DNA of 64,000 nucleotides from an uncultured cyanobacterium. GTDB taxonomy: Bacteria; Cyanobacteriota; Cyanobacteriia; Cyanobacteriales; Geitlerinemataceae. Positions 19,901 through 27,345 of this stretch are shown piece after piece. The stretch spans positions 1 to 64,000 of the forward strand of contig CALCCD010000031.1 in assembly GCA_937899645.1 (NCBI GenBank), in the 5' to 3' direction. The notes below the pieces were generated by a model. It saw only the letters and a program-made list of their open reading frames with translations, had not been told where the DNA came from and did not search any database. Made by a program: the position numbers and the translations under genes. Numbering within the stretch: position 1 is the first letter of the stretch; each line of letters opens with the position of its first letter.

Positions 19901-20903
19901 CGGTGACGAGGTGCTGGCGATTGTCACCAACATCACGGCGTCGTCGCTGAGCTTCGATCGCTTCACTACCGATATCTCCTGTGGGGACGGCGCAGCTGAT
20001 GACGGACTCTGTCCCGCCGAGCCAACATTTGACGTCGCTAGTGTGGCAATTGGTGACACCTTCGCCAGTGTACAAATCGGTGGTGATGCGGTCGATGCCA
20101 TCATTGGCGTCACGGGAGCGGACTCGATCGTTGGCGATGTAGGGAACGACCTGATTCGCGGTGGTTCTGGAGATGACATTATTCGTGGCGGTAAGGGTAT
20201 AACGGCCAATGCCAACAGCGAGAACGATCGCGATTTCCTCGCAGGCAACGAAGGCCGCGACGTCATCTTCGGCAACGAGGGTAACGACACCATCCTGGCC
20301 GGGAAGGACGACGATGTGGTGCTGGCCGGTAAGAACGATGACCTGGTCTACGGCGACTTGGGCAGCGACACGTTGCTGGGCGAGCTGGGCAACGACACCA
20401 TCATCGGCAGCACGATCGACCAAAACGTTGCCGATCCGGGCAGCGACCTGATCTTCGGCAACGACGGTAACGACGTGCTGTCGGGCAACCAGGGCGCGGA
20501 CAGCCTCGTTGGCGGCGCGGGTGACGACGTTATCTTTGGTGGCCAGGAGAATGACATTCTCTGGGGCGGCGAGGGCAACGACCTGCTCACCGGCGATCGC
20601 GGTACGGACACGCTCTGTGGCGGTGCAGGCGACGACACGCTGACCGGCGGTACGGACGATCGTTTGGTGGGCGATGCGGGTAACGATACGTTCCTGCTGT
20701 CGCGCACCTCGCTTGCCGTAACGATCGCAGACTTCCAGGCTGGCGACACCGTCGGTCTGAGCGGCGACTTGACATTTGCGGAGCTGAGCATCGTCGATAC
20801 CACCAGTGGCGCGACGATCGCTGCCGGTGGCACGACGATCGCGCTGGTGTCGGGGGTTACGGCAGCGACGCTGACGGAAGATCGATTTACGGCTGGCCTG
20901 TAA
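13989..20903 (+). CDS. Giant DUF4347 - cadherin-like - RTX calcium-binding protein
   Basis: A 2304-residue modular surface or secreted protein. Residues 1 to about 175 form a DUF4347 domain (RIAFIDTNVERADLL, VDVISHARPG, WLFYGCQLAAG). Residues about 180-455 look like a repeated beta structure with a WD/propeller-like composition. Residues about 459-617 resemble a DUF11-type domain (AVDKSDGGTVTADPGDAVTY). Six cadherin-like repeats of about 110 residues follow (about 617-1297), each with a VLYLGDPANGG-like and a FTYSATD-like strand. Two blocks of RTX nonapeptides (GGxGNDxL) lie at about 1374-1927 and 2024-2238, each closed by an ISDF...FSEL...FDRF-type unit. No Sec signal is present; such proteins are exported by type I secretion with a C-terminal signal, but no transporter gene is in the window. 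Its 3' end overlaps the converging gene by 17 bases. Confidence 0.92.
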   Translation: MNTTSPRLTSRYDRIAFIDTNVERADLLARHLRPGTKAVFLDARRSAFEQIDCALSQESELRAVDVISHARPGVLGFAGGEVGLEELGRWRSRLGRWRSALAAEAEWLFYGCQLAAGRVGRQFVEAFGQSLGVTVAAASHTVGAATGGGRWDLDVAIGDRRVGLAVGAIGQAQYPATLQLQNSVFISSSNGTAGEISTISLADGSATKVGDLPYRTNSLARQFVNLSDPGTLFGISLVQDTGNARLFSFDPSNPAATPAVDVELRLNDAPVTAPNSNNFQKFTQAKDGTLYATQTNNFLYTINPVPVDDPANPGTNIAIVTAIGQIDFPDVANDSGGGDIAFNPNNPNQLFVTRIGSGSFSLYTVNLNTSGSTPSISSVTKIGNVTDSSGFPGVTSSGAGTLAFGSDGNLYLSGRVGSTDGDPIGLFRVSTSDASATQVATLGINPSDFASFPIPSIALDLAVDKSDGGTVTADPGDAVTYTVSVEYKGARDPVTGNLVTDFPVSGIKIEDVLPSDLQNASWVRTLSTGNTVGTDGKLTGGTVTQTVNGTGNINDTIDNLNGGSVITYTITGTLATSLVGDDTITNQITITADGFTIVNPDGSLTTSISDSDSLTINNVPPVPVDAVNTVSPNEAVQLTGLFATDPEGDDIRGFVLDRPTTGTLFLGDPNNGGTAITFTNGKSPELTPAQLATVFYQADGTFTGESFTYTATDVKGSTSEPATVRLNPPPTATDDSTTVTPGSQNALPDDILSGTDTNAGGSISQFRLTSLPTGGTLFAEVNGNLVPVTTTTNLTPAQVATLVFQADPNFSGPTTFNFVSIDNDGAASSPATVTLNSGNAPPTTIGDPITTAPAGTPTTLTGLGGSDDVTPEAALLYEIDDIPDPSLGTLTYTSRTGATVTVTSATTINSTELGTLTFTPTTDTSIWQEGSTASFTYAAIDANNLKDPTPARAYIKASDPTNVPPETFAIPSTFGSTSSVPAGAATQLAGLGGNDPDGTIRGFKFTTLPPANQGVLYLGDPANGGRIITQGEEIPADQIGNIFFDATDSYSGATFAYAAVDNQGREDASPAPITLTEGNAPPETADVSTNALSNAIVPIGEQLSGTDADGIASFTIDTLPPSSQGVLYLGGPPSAGGVAVTAGTVLTPDQVKLLYFVASGNFSGASFTYSATDTQGNTDPTPATVSIGGNNAAPETLDVGANVGAGQQVTLAGLGGSDTDGTVAFFEIDSLPAAAQGVLFLGDPANGRTIQVGDRLTQAELATLVFVATADFVGTTFTYSAIDNLGLKDPTPATVTLGTPAPQQSFDALLNAGSSSGSGASGAATVVVAGPCDTPDEPAMPTVERLDELAEPSAISLPEIAISNVPEIASSQLGTDGDESLFGGAGNDSLRGELGSDEILGLSGRDVLIGGISSDTPVGGTRDRDFLAGNEDDDIILASEGEDTAFGGQGNDLVFAGKDDDLVWGDLGDDTISGDSGNDQIAGGEFDPNPEADSGADLIVGGGGNDSLNGNNNADTLSGGADDDLVEGGQGNDIVLGNGGRDVLRGNRDDDTLYGGDPGSDAATDTDILHGDTGNDLLYGGVGADTLYSGKGDDVAFGGSEDDVIYGDLGGDTLSGNDGNDTIAGSNGAPGSVDSLAGDVLFGNAGDDFLAGNDGNDTIQGGTGDDIVLAGKDADRVFGDEGADTIAGERGNDTIVGDRENGGGDPADANDLLFGNNENDLIKGGIGDDFIFAGRDDDLVYGESGNDFVYGDRGKDTLLGNEGSDTILGDTADFTIVDADGDDIIFGGAGTDLLFGGNGDDTVIGGADNDTARGGKGDDRLYGDGGNDLLFGDLGNDTICAHEGDDTLVGHNGLNSAEDGNDYMIADAGNDLLLANIGDDILDAGDGNDCLYGGQGNDSLLGGAGNDLLSGDRGNDTLVGGAGSDRFVIGPGKGVETISDFSTVEDFIALDGVNFSELTFLATNAGLQIQLGDEVLAIVTNITASSLSFDRFTTDISCGDGAADDGLCPAEPTFDVASVAIGDTFASVQIGGDAVDAIIGVTGADSIVGDVGNDLIRGGSGDDIIRGGKGITANANSENDRDFLAGNEGRDVIFGNEGNDTILAGKDDDVVLAGKNDDLVYGDLGSDTLLGELGNDTIIGSTIDQNVADPGSDLIFGNDGNDVLSGNQGADSLVGGAGDDVIFGGQENDILWGGEGNDLLTGDRGTDTLCGGAGDDTLTGGTDDRLVGDAGNDTFLLSRTSLAVTIADFQAGDTVGLSGDLTFAELSIVDTTSGATIAAGGTTIALVSGVTAATLTEDRFTAGL

Positions 20904-22530
20904 GCCGCCGGTCGGTCTCGTCGATATCCGACTGAGACAGTTTCCATAAAACGTAGTCATCACGCTCGAAGATTTTGCGATCTTCGGGCGTTTTTTGTGG
21001 TGGGGTTGTTTTGTGGAGTTGTTGGCGGAGTTGTTGTTGGATGAGGGTGTCGAGGTCGTCGTTGTCGCGGCTATGGATGAGGAGGTCGGTGTCGGGGAGT
21101 GCGAGATCGATCGGGCGATCGGTGTCGATCCAAATCAGCGGGTATTCGGGTGGAAGTTGGGGCGCGATCGTGAGGAGTTCTGCGAGAGGGGCATCGGAGA
21201 CGAGCGTTACGTCGGATTGTTGCGCGATCGCCTGGGCGAATTCCACGGTGCGAAAGGGTTCGGGTTCCCAGCTTTCGCGACTGGAATAGCCGACGACGTT
21301 AGACAGACATAGGATCGCGAGTACGATGGCGATCGCACTACGTTGCAGAACGTTTGCCCGATCGAAAACTCGACCCAGCGCCCCGCCCAGCAGCACGATC
21401 GCGCCCACGAACGAGAGCAAAAAGTAGCGCGGAATCATCGATCGCGCCCCGCCCAGCAGCACGTCCGGCACAGCCACCAGCAAAAACGGAATCAGTGTTA
21501 GACAACCCGCCGCTGCTACGGCTCGCCTCTCGCCCGATCGCCATAGCCACACTGCTGATGCGAGACTCAGAGTAACCACACCAGCCGCCACCAGGAGCGC
21601 AACACCTGACGGTAAGCGATCGGGCAAAAAGACAACGGCTTCCGCACTCCGTTGTAGCCAAGCCGACACCAGCTCTCTCGGTGATGTTTCAGCAAAGCGG
21701 GCATAGGCAGCAGGCTTACGCAGATAATCCTCCTTACCGAGTGCCATGAGCGGCCAGGGCGCGACGATTGATGCAGCGATCGCGATGCAAGTCAGCCAGC
21801 TTCGCCACGCTCGACGACGATCGCGGGTGGCGGCTGCACGGGTCGAAATCGCGACGATCGCACCATGCACGATTGCCAGCGAAGCCGTCAGCAAATGCGT
21901 CGCGCCCGCCAGCGTCAAGTACCAACCGTACTGCCGCCACCAACCTTTATTTGAGTCGCGATCGAGAGCCTTCAGTAGACAAATCGTCGCCAGGATTCCG
22001 AACAGCAGCCACAGCCCATAATGTCGAATCTCTTGCGAGTACCGCAGCAATACCGGCGATGCGACGGCAAGCATAACCGCACCCCAACCCGCACTCTCGC
22101 GGCGAAACAAAGTCCAGCCGAGAGACCAAATTGCGACCACCGCGAATGCTCCCGTCGTCACTGAAAATATTCGCGCCTCAGGGTTTGATTGAAACTCCGA
22201 TACGAAACCTCGCAACAGTAAAAAATACAGTGGTGGATGCTCGGGCTTCGATTTCAGCGCGACCCAGGTTTCGTTCCAACTGCGCGGGGTGTTGGCCGGG
22301 TCGAGGTATTTCGCTAAATCCCCTGCGACAACGTTTTGCTGGTGGAGTTCGCGGGCGATCGTCCGTTCGATGCGATACCCCGCCGCGCGTGTCAGCGAAT
22401 AGACTTCGTCCTTCCAGAGCGGCTTGTTATCGAGACCGGCAAAGCGTATCAGGAATGCGAGCTGCAACACCACCACAAGGCCAATCTGCGTAACCGTAGG
22501 CAGCATCGATCGCTTGCCACGGTCAGACAT
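20887..22530 (-). CDS. Membrane glycosyltransferase, GT-C fold (GT39/ArnT-like)
   Basis: Polytopic membrane protein of about 547 residues. The first membrane segment ([13 protein letters not shown]) is followed by the periplasmic loop motif [10 protein letters not shown], whose Asp-Glu is typical of GT-C enzymes that use polyprenyl-phosphate sugars. The segment [13 protein letters not shown] and about ten further hydrophobic stretches fit the family; a soluble tail ends it. The acceptor is unknown. I start it at ATG 22530, whose first eight bases overlap the end of purL (ATGTCTGA contains the purL stop), which suggests translational coupling; a further upstream start would lie deep in purL. 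The 3' end overlaps the RTX gene by 17 bases. Confidence 0.82.
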   Translation of the reverse strand: MSDRGKRSMLPTVTQIGLVVVLQLAFLIRFAGLDNKPLWKDEVYSLTRAAGYRIERTIARELHQQNVVAGDLAKYLDPANTPRSWNETWVALKSKPEHPPLYFLLLRGFVSEFQSNPEARIFSVTTGAFAVVAIWSLGWTLFRRESAGWGAVMLAVASPVLLRYSQEIRHYGLWLLFGILATICLLKALDRDSNKGWWRQYGWYLTLAGATHLLTASLAIVHGAIVAISTRAAATRDRRRAWRSWLTCIAIAASIVAPWPLMALGKEDYLRKPAAYARFAETSPRELVSAWLQRSAEAVVFLPDRLPSGVALLVAAGVVTLSLASAVWLWRSGERRAVAAAGCLTLIPFLLVAVPDVLLGGARSMIPRYFLLSFVGAIVLLGGALGRVFDRANVLQRSAIAIVLAILCLSNVVGYSSRESWEPEPFRTVEFAQAIAQQSDVTLVSDAPLAELLTIAPQLPPEYPLIWIDTDRPIDLALPDTDLLIHSRDNDDLDTLIQQQLRQQLHKTTPPQKTPEDRKIFERDDYVLWKLSQSDIDETDRRLTGQP

Positions 22531-24844
22531 GTAAGCGACGCTCGATCGCAGTGTTGTACGACTCCGCGATCGCCGCCACATTCACCTCGATCGCCACCGC
22601 ACCACCGCAAACCGCCACCAGCTTCGAGCCGCCAACCGCTCCGAGCTTGCACCAGTTCTCACCCAGCGAATCCGCCAGTGACGCCTCGAACGCATCCGCA
22701 TCCGCCGCCGACACCGACACGACAATCCGCGCGCCCGCCTCGCCGAACAGCAGCGCATCGATGCGATCGCCCACCGCCACCTTCGTCAGATCCACGCTCG
22801 CGCCGACACTGCCCGCGATACACGCCTCTGCGATCGCCACAGCCAAGCCGCCTTCCGCGCAGTCGTGTGCCGAACGAATCGCGCCCGAGCGAATGCCTTG
22901 ACGGCACACTGCCTGAACCGCCTTCTCCGCGTCGTAGTCCACGCGCGGCGGTTTACCGGCGATCGTGCCGTGAATCGTCGCTAGATACTCCGAAGCCCCC
23001 AGCGTCGGTACTTGCTTCGCCCCCAGCAGATAAATCGCGTCGCCCTCCGACTGGAACGCCTGCCCGACGATGTTTGCCACATCCTCCACCAGGCCAACCA
23101 TACCGACCACCGGTGTCGGATAAATCGGCGTCGGTTTGCCGTCGGAGTCTAGCGTTTCGTTGTAGAGCGAAACATTGCCGCCCGTCACAGGCGTCTCGAA
23201 CGCTTTACAGGCATCAGACAAACCGGCACAGGCCGAAGCGAGCTGCCAGTAGCCGATCGGCTTCTCCGGACTGCCGAAATTGAGGTTATCCGTCACGGCC
23301 ACCGGTTCCGCGCCGACGCAGCTCAGGTTGCGCGCCGCCTCGGCCACGACGTACTTCGCGCCTTCTAGCGGGTCGAGATAGACGTATCGCGAGTTGCAGT
23401 CCACCGTTGCCGCACAGCCGCGATCGGTGTCAGTGTCAGCTCCACCGAGGACGGAACGCAGGCGAATCACCGCCGCATCGCCACCACCGGGAACCAGCAC
23501 CGTGTTGTTCTGTACCTGGTGGTCGTACTGGCGATAGACCCAGCGCTTTGATGCCAGTGACGGCGTATCGAGCAACGTCAGCAGCACGTCGCTCCAGGTT
23601 TTGGTCTCGCCCGCGATCGCCACGCCCGTCTCCGTCGCTTCCGGCAGCGAATCCACCGACCACTTCCAGGCTTCCTGCGCGTACTCCGGCGGCTCGGCCA
23701 TCACCTCACGCTTGTAGAGCGGCGTATTGCTGGTCAGCGCCGATGCGGGAATATCGGCCGCCACTTCACCGTGCCAAAGAATCCGCACCACTGGCTCTTC
23801 GACGACGCGACCGGCCACCACCGCCTGCAATCCCCACTCTTGGAAGATATCGATTAGCTCCTGCTCGCGGCCTTTCGCCCCGACAAACAGCATCCGCTCT
23901 TGGGACTCGGACAGCAGGTATTCGTAGGGAACCATGCCCGTTTCCCGCGACGGAATTTTGTCGAGATCTAGCTCGATACCGACGCCGCCATTGGCCGCCA
24001 TCTCCGAGGTCGAGCAGGTGATGCCCGCCGCACCCATGTCCTGCGCCGCGACGACCGCGCCAGTTTTAAAGGCTTCTAGGCAAGCTTCGACGAGGCATTT
24101 TTCGAGAAACGGGTCGCCGACCTGCACGGCGGGACGATCGTCCATCGACTCGTCGGTCAGTTCCGCGCTGGCGAAGCTCGCGCCGCCCATGCCGTCGCGC
24201 CCGGTGGTGGAGCCCACGTAAAGGACGGGATTGCCAACACCGGACGCGCCGGATTTGACGATCTCATCGGTTTCCATTAGCCCGATCGCCATCGCGTTCA
24301 CGAGCGGATTGCCGCTGTAGGCCGGATCGAAGTAGACCTCACCGGCGACCGTCGGCACACCAAAACAATTTCCGTAGTGGGAAATGCCGTCGACGACACC
24401 TTCAAAAATGCGACGGTTGCGAGCGTCTTCCAGGTGGCCGAAGCGTAGCGAATTCAGCGCTGCGACAGGACGCGCGCCCATCGTAAAAATATCGCGCAGG
24501 ATGCCGCCGACACCGGTGGCCGCACCTTGAAATGGCTCGATCGCCGACGGGTGGTTGTGCGACTCGATCTTGAACGCCAGCCGCAGTCCATCGCCGAAAT
24601 CGACCACGCCCGCATTCTCGCCAGGGCCGACCAGGACGCGATCGCCCTCCGTTGGAAACTGGCTCAGCAGCGGTCGCGAATTTTTGTAGCAGCAGTGTTC
24701 CGACCACATGACGCCGAACATGCCCAGCTCGGCCTTGTTGGGATGGCGTCCGAGGCGATCGACGATTTCGTCGTACTCCTCGGGCTTGATGCCTTCGGAA
24801 GCGATTTCTTCAGGCGAGAACGGGGCGTCTTGCAGGGTAGACAT
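22523..24844 (-). CDS. purL: Phosphoribosylformylglycinamidine synthase subunit PurL (small type)
   Basis: Fourth step of purine synthesis: converts FGAR to FGAM with ATP and ammonia delivered by PurQ, with PurS completing the complex. The length of 773 residues is that of the small PurL form, so separate purQ and purS are required; neither is in the window. Motifs include [42 protein letters not shown] and the C-terminal [19 protein letters not shown] start at 24844. The downstream glycosyltransferase gene starts within its last codons, an unusual partner for a purine gene. Confidence 0.97.
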   Translation of the reverse strand: MSTLQDAPFSPEEIASEGIKPEEYDEIVDRLGRHPNKAELGMFGVMWSEHCCYKNSRPLLSQFPTEGDRVLVGPGENAGVVDFGDGLRLAFKIESHNHPSAIEPFQGAATGVGGILRDIFTMGARPVAALNSLRFGHLEDARNRRIFEGVVDGISHYGNCFGVPTVAGEVYFDPAYSGNPLVNAMAIGLMETDEIVKSGASGVGNPVLYVGSTTGRDGMGGASFASAELTDESMDDRPAVQVGDPFLEKCLVEACLEAFKTGAVVAAQDMGAAGITCSTSEMAANGGVGIELDLDKIPSRETGMVPYEYLLSESQERMLFVGAKGREQELIDIFQEWGLQAVVAGRVVEEPVVRILWHGEVAADIPASALTSNTPLYKREVMAEPPEYAQEAWKWSVDSLPEATETGVAIAGETKTWSDVLLTLLDTPSLASKRWVYRQYDHQVQNNTVLVPGGGDAAVIRLRSVLGGADTDTDRGCAATVDCNSRYVYLDPLEGAKYVVAEAARNLSCVGAEPVAVTDNLNFGSPEKPIGYWQLASACAGLSDACKAFETPVTGGNVSLYNETLDSDGKPTPIYPTPVVGMVGLVEDVANIVGQAFQSEGDAIYLLGAKQVPTLGASEYLATIHGTIAGKPPRVDYDAEKAVQAVCRQGIRSGAIRSAHDCAEGGLAVAIAEACIAGSVGASVDLTKVAVGDRIDALLFGEAGARIVVSVSAADADAFEASLADSLGENWCKLGAVGGSKLVAVCGGAVAIEVNVAAIAESYNTAIERRLHV

Positions 24845-24943
24845 AAAGCAACCGCGAACGACTGACGGCGAACCGACGGAATTATTGTATCCGCGTGGTG
24901 TCGCTCTTCGCGATCGGCGATCGCGCTCGACTTTCCAGCGGGC

Positions 24944-25702
24944 TCAACCCAGCTCGATTGCGACTTCTTCGATATCGTCGAAGTCCGGCAGCGCGATCGC
25001 GTCGGTTTCGGGCTCATCGGCAAGCTGGAGACAGGCGCAGTTGGGATCTTCTCGACCGAGGTCGCGGCAGCGGGGAAAGTGAGCCCCGGCACGGCAGCGC
25101 GCCAGCCGCTCGAGCAGGTCGGCAATCTCGTGCCGATCGCGATCGAACCCCTCGGCGCTGTAAGGCAGGCGCACGATGTTACTGGCTTCACCCTCCCGAG
25201 ACTCCGCAAACCAGTAGACCATTGCAATGCGATCGGGCGGATAGTCGCTGGTCGCGGCCAGAACGTAGCGATAGAGCCGCGTCTGCCAGTTTTGCGTCAG
25301 CTTTTGTGCCTGCCTCGGTCGGGCGTAGGTTTTCCAGTCGATGATGTCCGCGCCGCTGGCGTTGGCGAGCAGGGCGTCGTAACGGACGAGCAGCTCGAAG
25401 GGCGGCAGCGCCAGGATGCGGGTGTGTTCGGCGAGGTGGTATTTGCTCGGGTCGTCGGTGGCGATCGCGCTCTGCGCCAGCCGATCGAGCCAGCGATCGA
25501 GCTGCGGGTCTTCGCCGCCGACCGTCAGCCCGAGGGCGCGCTGCTGGAGCAGATGGTGGAAGCGCTGACCGCGATCGAGCGCCTGCCGCCCATTGCTTTC
25601 GATCGGCAGCTCGCGGCGCTCGAGAATTTCGGCCTGGTAGCGGCGCGGGCACTGCTCGAACAGGCTTAGATGCCGCTGGGAAACTACGATAGGGTTCGTC
25701 AT
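24944..25702 (-). CDS. PD-(D/E)XK nuclease family protein (RecB/Cas4-like)
   Basis: Protein of 252 residues resembling the stand-alone RecB-type nucleases common in cyanobacteria. The N-terminus VSQRHLSLFEQCPRRYQ is the standard opening of this family, and the active-site motif appears as FELLVRYDAL followed by ADIIDWKTY (Asp and Lys of the catalytic core) and a Q-containing helix TRLYRYVLA. A CxC near the C-terminus (DPNCACLQL) together with RCRDLG might be a remnant metal site. No CRISPR array or cas gene is adjacent, so a repair or general nuclease role is more likely than adaptation. ATG start. Confidence 0.82.
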   Translation of the reverse strand: MTNPIVVSQRHLSLFEQCPRRYQAEILERRELPIESNGRQALDRGQRFHHLLQQRALGLTVGGEDPQLDRWLDRLAQSAIATDDPSKYHLAEHTRILALPPFELLVRYDALLANASGADIIDWKTYARPRQAQKLTQNWQTRLYRYVLAATSDYPPDRIAMVYWFAESREGEASNIVRLPYSAEGFDRDRHEIADLLERLARCRAGAHFPRCRDLGREDPNCACLQLADEPETDAIALPDFDDIEEVAIELG

Positions 25703-25808
25703 ATCGACCGTTTGAGGCGCTGGAACGAGAAAATTGTCGGTGAGTCTGGCAAGGCGCTCGTTGCTATGCTACTGTTAGGTGCCTTTAAACGAAGGCAGAC
25801 TACTTTGC

Positions 25809-25882
25809 CGGGGCGTAGCGCAGCTTGGTAGCGCACCACTTTGGGGTAGTGGGGGTCGTGGGTTCAAATCCCGCCGCTCCGA
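25809..25882 (+). tRNA. trnP-UGG: tRNA-Pro (anticodon UGG)
   Basis: Full cloverleaf by eye: acceptor stem CGGGGCG pairs with CGCTCCG, anticodon arm CCACT-TTGGGGT-AGTGG with anticodon TGG, and T-arm GTGGG-TTCAAAT-CCCGC. Discriminator A at 25882; the 3' CCA is not encoded. Confidence 0.96.
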
Positions 25883-25935
25883 TTCTAGAGAAGAGATCGC
25901 CTACGCGGTGACAGTTTGATTTACCCCCAAGAAAG

Positions 25936-25967
25936 CCTGTCGTGCATTTGTGCGGCAGGTTTTTTTT
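25936..25967 (+). terminator. Rho-independent terminator after the tRNA
   Basis: CCTGTCGTGC and GTGCGGCAGG form a stem with one mismatch and two G-T pairs around a short ATTT loop, followed by eight Ts (25960-25967). It lies 54 bases after tRNA-Pro and would end that transcript. Confidence 0.7.
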
Positions 25968-26082
25968 GGCTAAATTTGCCCCACGCACGATCGGTAGAGT
26001 GCCGCGCCTACAATAGACGCGTGAAGTACCACCCGCGCGACTGCGCCTCCCGATCTGTCGTCACGACCCTCAGTCTCAAACC

Positions 26083-26478
26083 ATGAATGCGATAACTCGC
26101 CTGTGGCTTGTCCGTCTCGAACTCCTCGCCCTTAGCGCGATCGCCGCTCTGACGATCGTGAGCCCGCCCGCTTACAGCGAAGAGGTCTGCCTCCGCGACG
26201 CCGAAAACGGTGACGAGTGTCCAGTGCCGATCCGCCTGCGTCCGACGTTCTCTGAAGAGGGTGAGCGCGGCTTTGCCCAACGCAGCTTCGCTGACTCGTT
26301 CATCGGAGAGGCGCTCGGCGGCGTTGCCGACCCGTTCGGGGGCGGCAGTGTCGGCGGCGAAAACTCCGGGCTCGACGCTACGGCAGATGACCTAGACGCG
26401 GGAGATCGCGGCTTGACGTTCGATGCGCCGTTTGACCCCACCAACGTCATCATCCCGCTCGATGCGGTGTCGAAATAG
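26083..26478 (+). CDS. Small secreted hypothetical protein
   Basis: Protein of 131 residues with an N-terminal signal peptide (ELLALSAIAALTIVS core, probable cut near AYS). The mature part has two cysteines (EEVCLR and DECPVP), a Gly-rich middle (GGVADPFGGGSVGGENSG) and an acidic end. I do not recognise the family. It lies 75 bases before the YHS lipoprotein on the same strand and could be co-transcribed with it. Confidence 0.6.
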   Translation: MNAITRLWLVRLELLALSAIAALTIVSPPAYSEEVCLRDAENGDECPVPIRLRPTFSEEGERGFAQRSFADSFIGEALGGVADPFGGGSVGGENSGLDATADDLDAGDRGLTFDAPFDPTNVIIPLDAVSK

Positions 26479-26553
26479 CCCCCAACCCAAAAGCAAATCC
26501 TCGCAAGGCCGTCCGGCGTATATCAAGATAAGAAACAAAATATCGGTATTCTC

Positions 26554-27171
26554 ATGCTCTCCCTGAAGAAGACGACACTGTTTGGTTTGCTGATGACCGC
26601 CGGTCTGTTGGGCGCGTGCAGTCAGCCCGGACAGAGCGGCACGGCAGACGAGCCCGTCAGCGCAAGCACTGAAGTCGCGGCGGATACGAGCGCCGACACG
26701 CCGGGCGTCGAACCCGCAAAGTCAGCGGCGGACGCACCGGATGGGGCAGGTGCTGAAATGGCAAGCGCTGACACGGGCGATGCGGTTGCGCGCTTTATCA
26801 ATAAATCCGGCAACGTGGCGATCGAGGGAACCGATCCGGTAGCGTACTTCACCGAAGGCGCGCCGGTGGCTGGCTCAGAGGAGTTCGCCCATGAGTGGAA
26901 CGGGGCGCAGTGGCACTTCTCGAGCGCCGAAAATCGCGACCTGTTCGCTGCTGAGCCGGAGAAGTACGCGCCGCAGTACGGTGGACACTGCGCCTGGGCG
27001 GCGGCACAGGGCTACGTGGCGGACATCGACCCGACGGCTTGGAGCATTGTGGACGATCGCCTGTATCTGAACTACGACGCGCGAATCCAGGCACGCTGGG
27101 AGCGCGACATTCCGGGCTTTATCGCGACGGCGGATCGGGTGTGGCCGACGGTGGTTGAAGAGAATCTGTAG
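26554..27171 (+). CDS. YHS domain-containing lipoprotein
   Basis: Protein of 205 residues. The signal peptide ends in a lipobox (LLGAC, Cys22), so it should be a membrane-anchored lipoprotein. A low-complexity Ala/Asp/Glu/Ser linker of about 50 residues follows. The C-terminal part is a YHS domain: GTDPVAYFTEGAPV, EWNGAQWHFSSAENRDLF, EKYAPQYGGHCAWA and AWSIVDDRLYLNYD. YHS domains occur in metal-related and membrane proteins; in this stand-alone form the ligand is unknown. It ends before a long-stem hairpin. Confidence 0.88.
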   Translation: MLSLKKTTLFGLLMTAGLLGACSQPGQSGTADEPVSASTEVAADTSADTPGVEPAKSAADAPDGAGAEMASADTGDAVARFINKSGNVAIEGTDPVAYFTEGAPVAGSEEFAHEWNGAQWHFSSAENRDLFAAEPEKYAPQYGGHCAWAAAQGYVADIDPTAWSIVDDRLYLNYDARIQARWERDIPGFIATADRVWPTVVEENL

Positions 27172-27208
27172 GTCGCGTGTAGGTCACTGCGATCGCGCAC
27201 AGTTGCGC

Positions 27209-27280
27209 AGCGCCGCCAGTTTCGTTCGCGGGAGTCTCTTTTAGGGGGAGGCAGGTGCGGGCTGACTGGCGGCGCTTTTT
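27209..27280 (+). terminator. Long-stem hairpin after the YHS gene
   Basis: AGCGCCGCCAGT at 27209-27220 is perfectly complementary to ACTGGCGGCGCT at 27265-27276, followed by a T-run to 27280. The 44-base loop is longer than usual, so it may be a terminator or a small inserted repeat. Confidence 0.6.
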
Positions 27281-27345
27281 AGGCTGTTTTGATTGATGTG
27301 GTGAGGCTAAAATCATGAAACGATAGTTTATCGAAGGGTGAGGCG

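Noticed and set aside
19632-20963. Long minus-strand open frame antisense to the RTX gene
   Set aside because: It arises from the regular GGC-GAC repeat codons of the RTX region, whose complement rarely gives stops; composition is not protein-like and it overlaps a clear gene fully.
22336-23283. Plus-strand open frame of 315 codons over purL
   Set aside because: Pro/Arg/Ser-rich shadow translation opposite a clearly functional purL.
24944-25702. RecB-like nuclease considered as Cas4 of a CRISPR system
   Set aside because: No repeats, cas1 or cas2 nearby, and the four-cysteine cluster of Cas4 is not evident.
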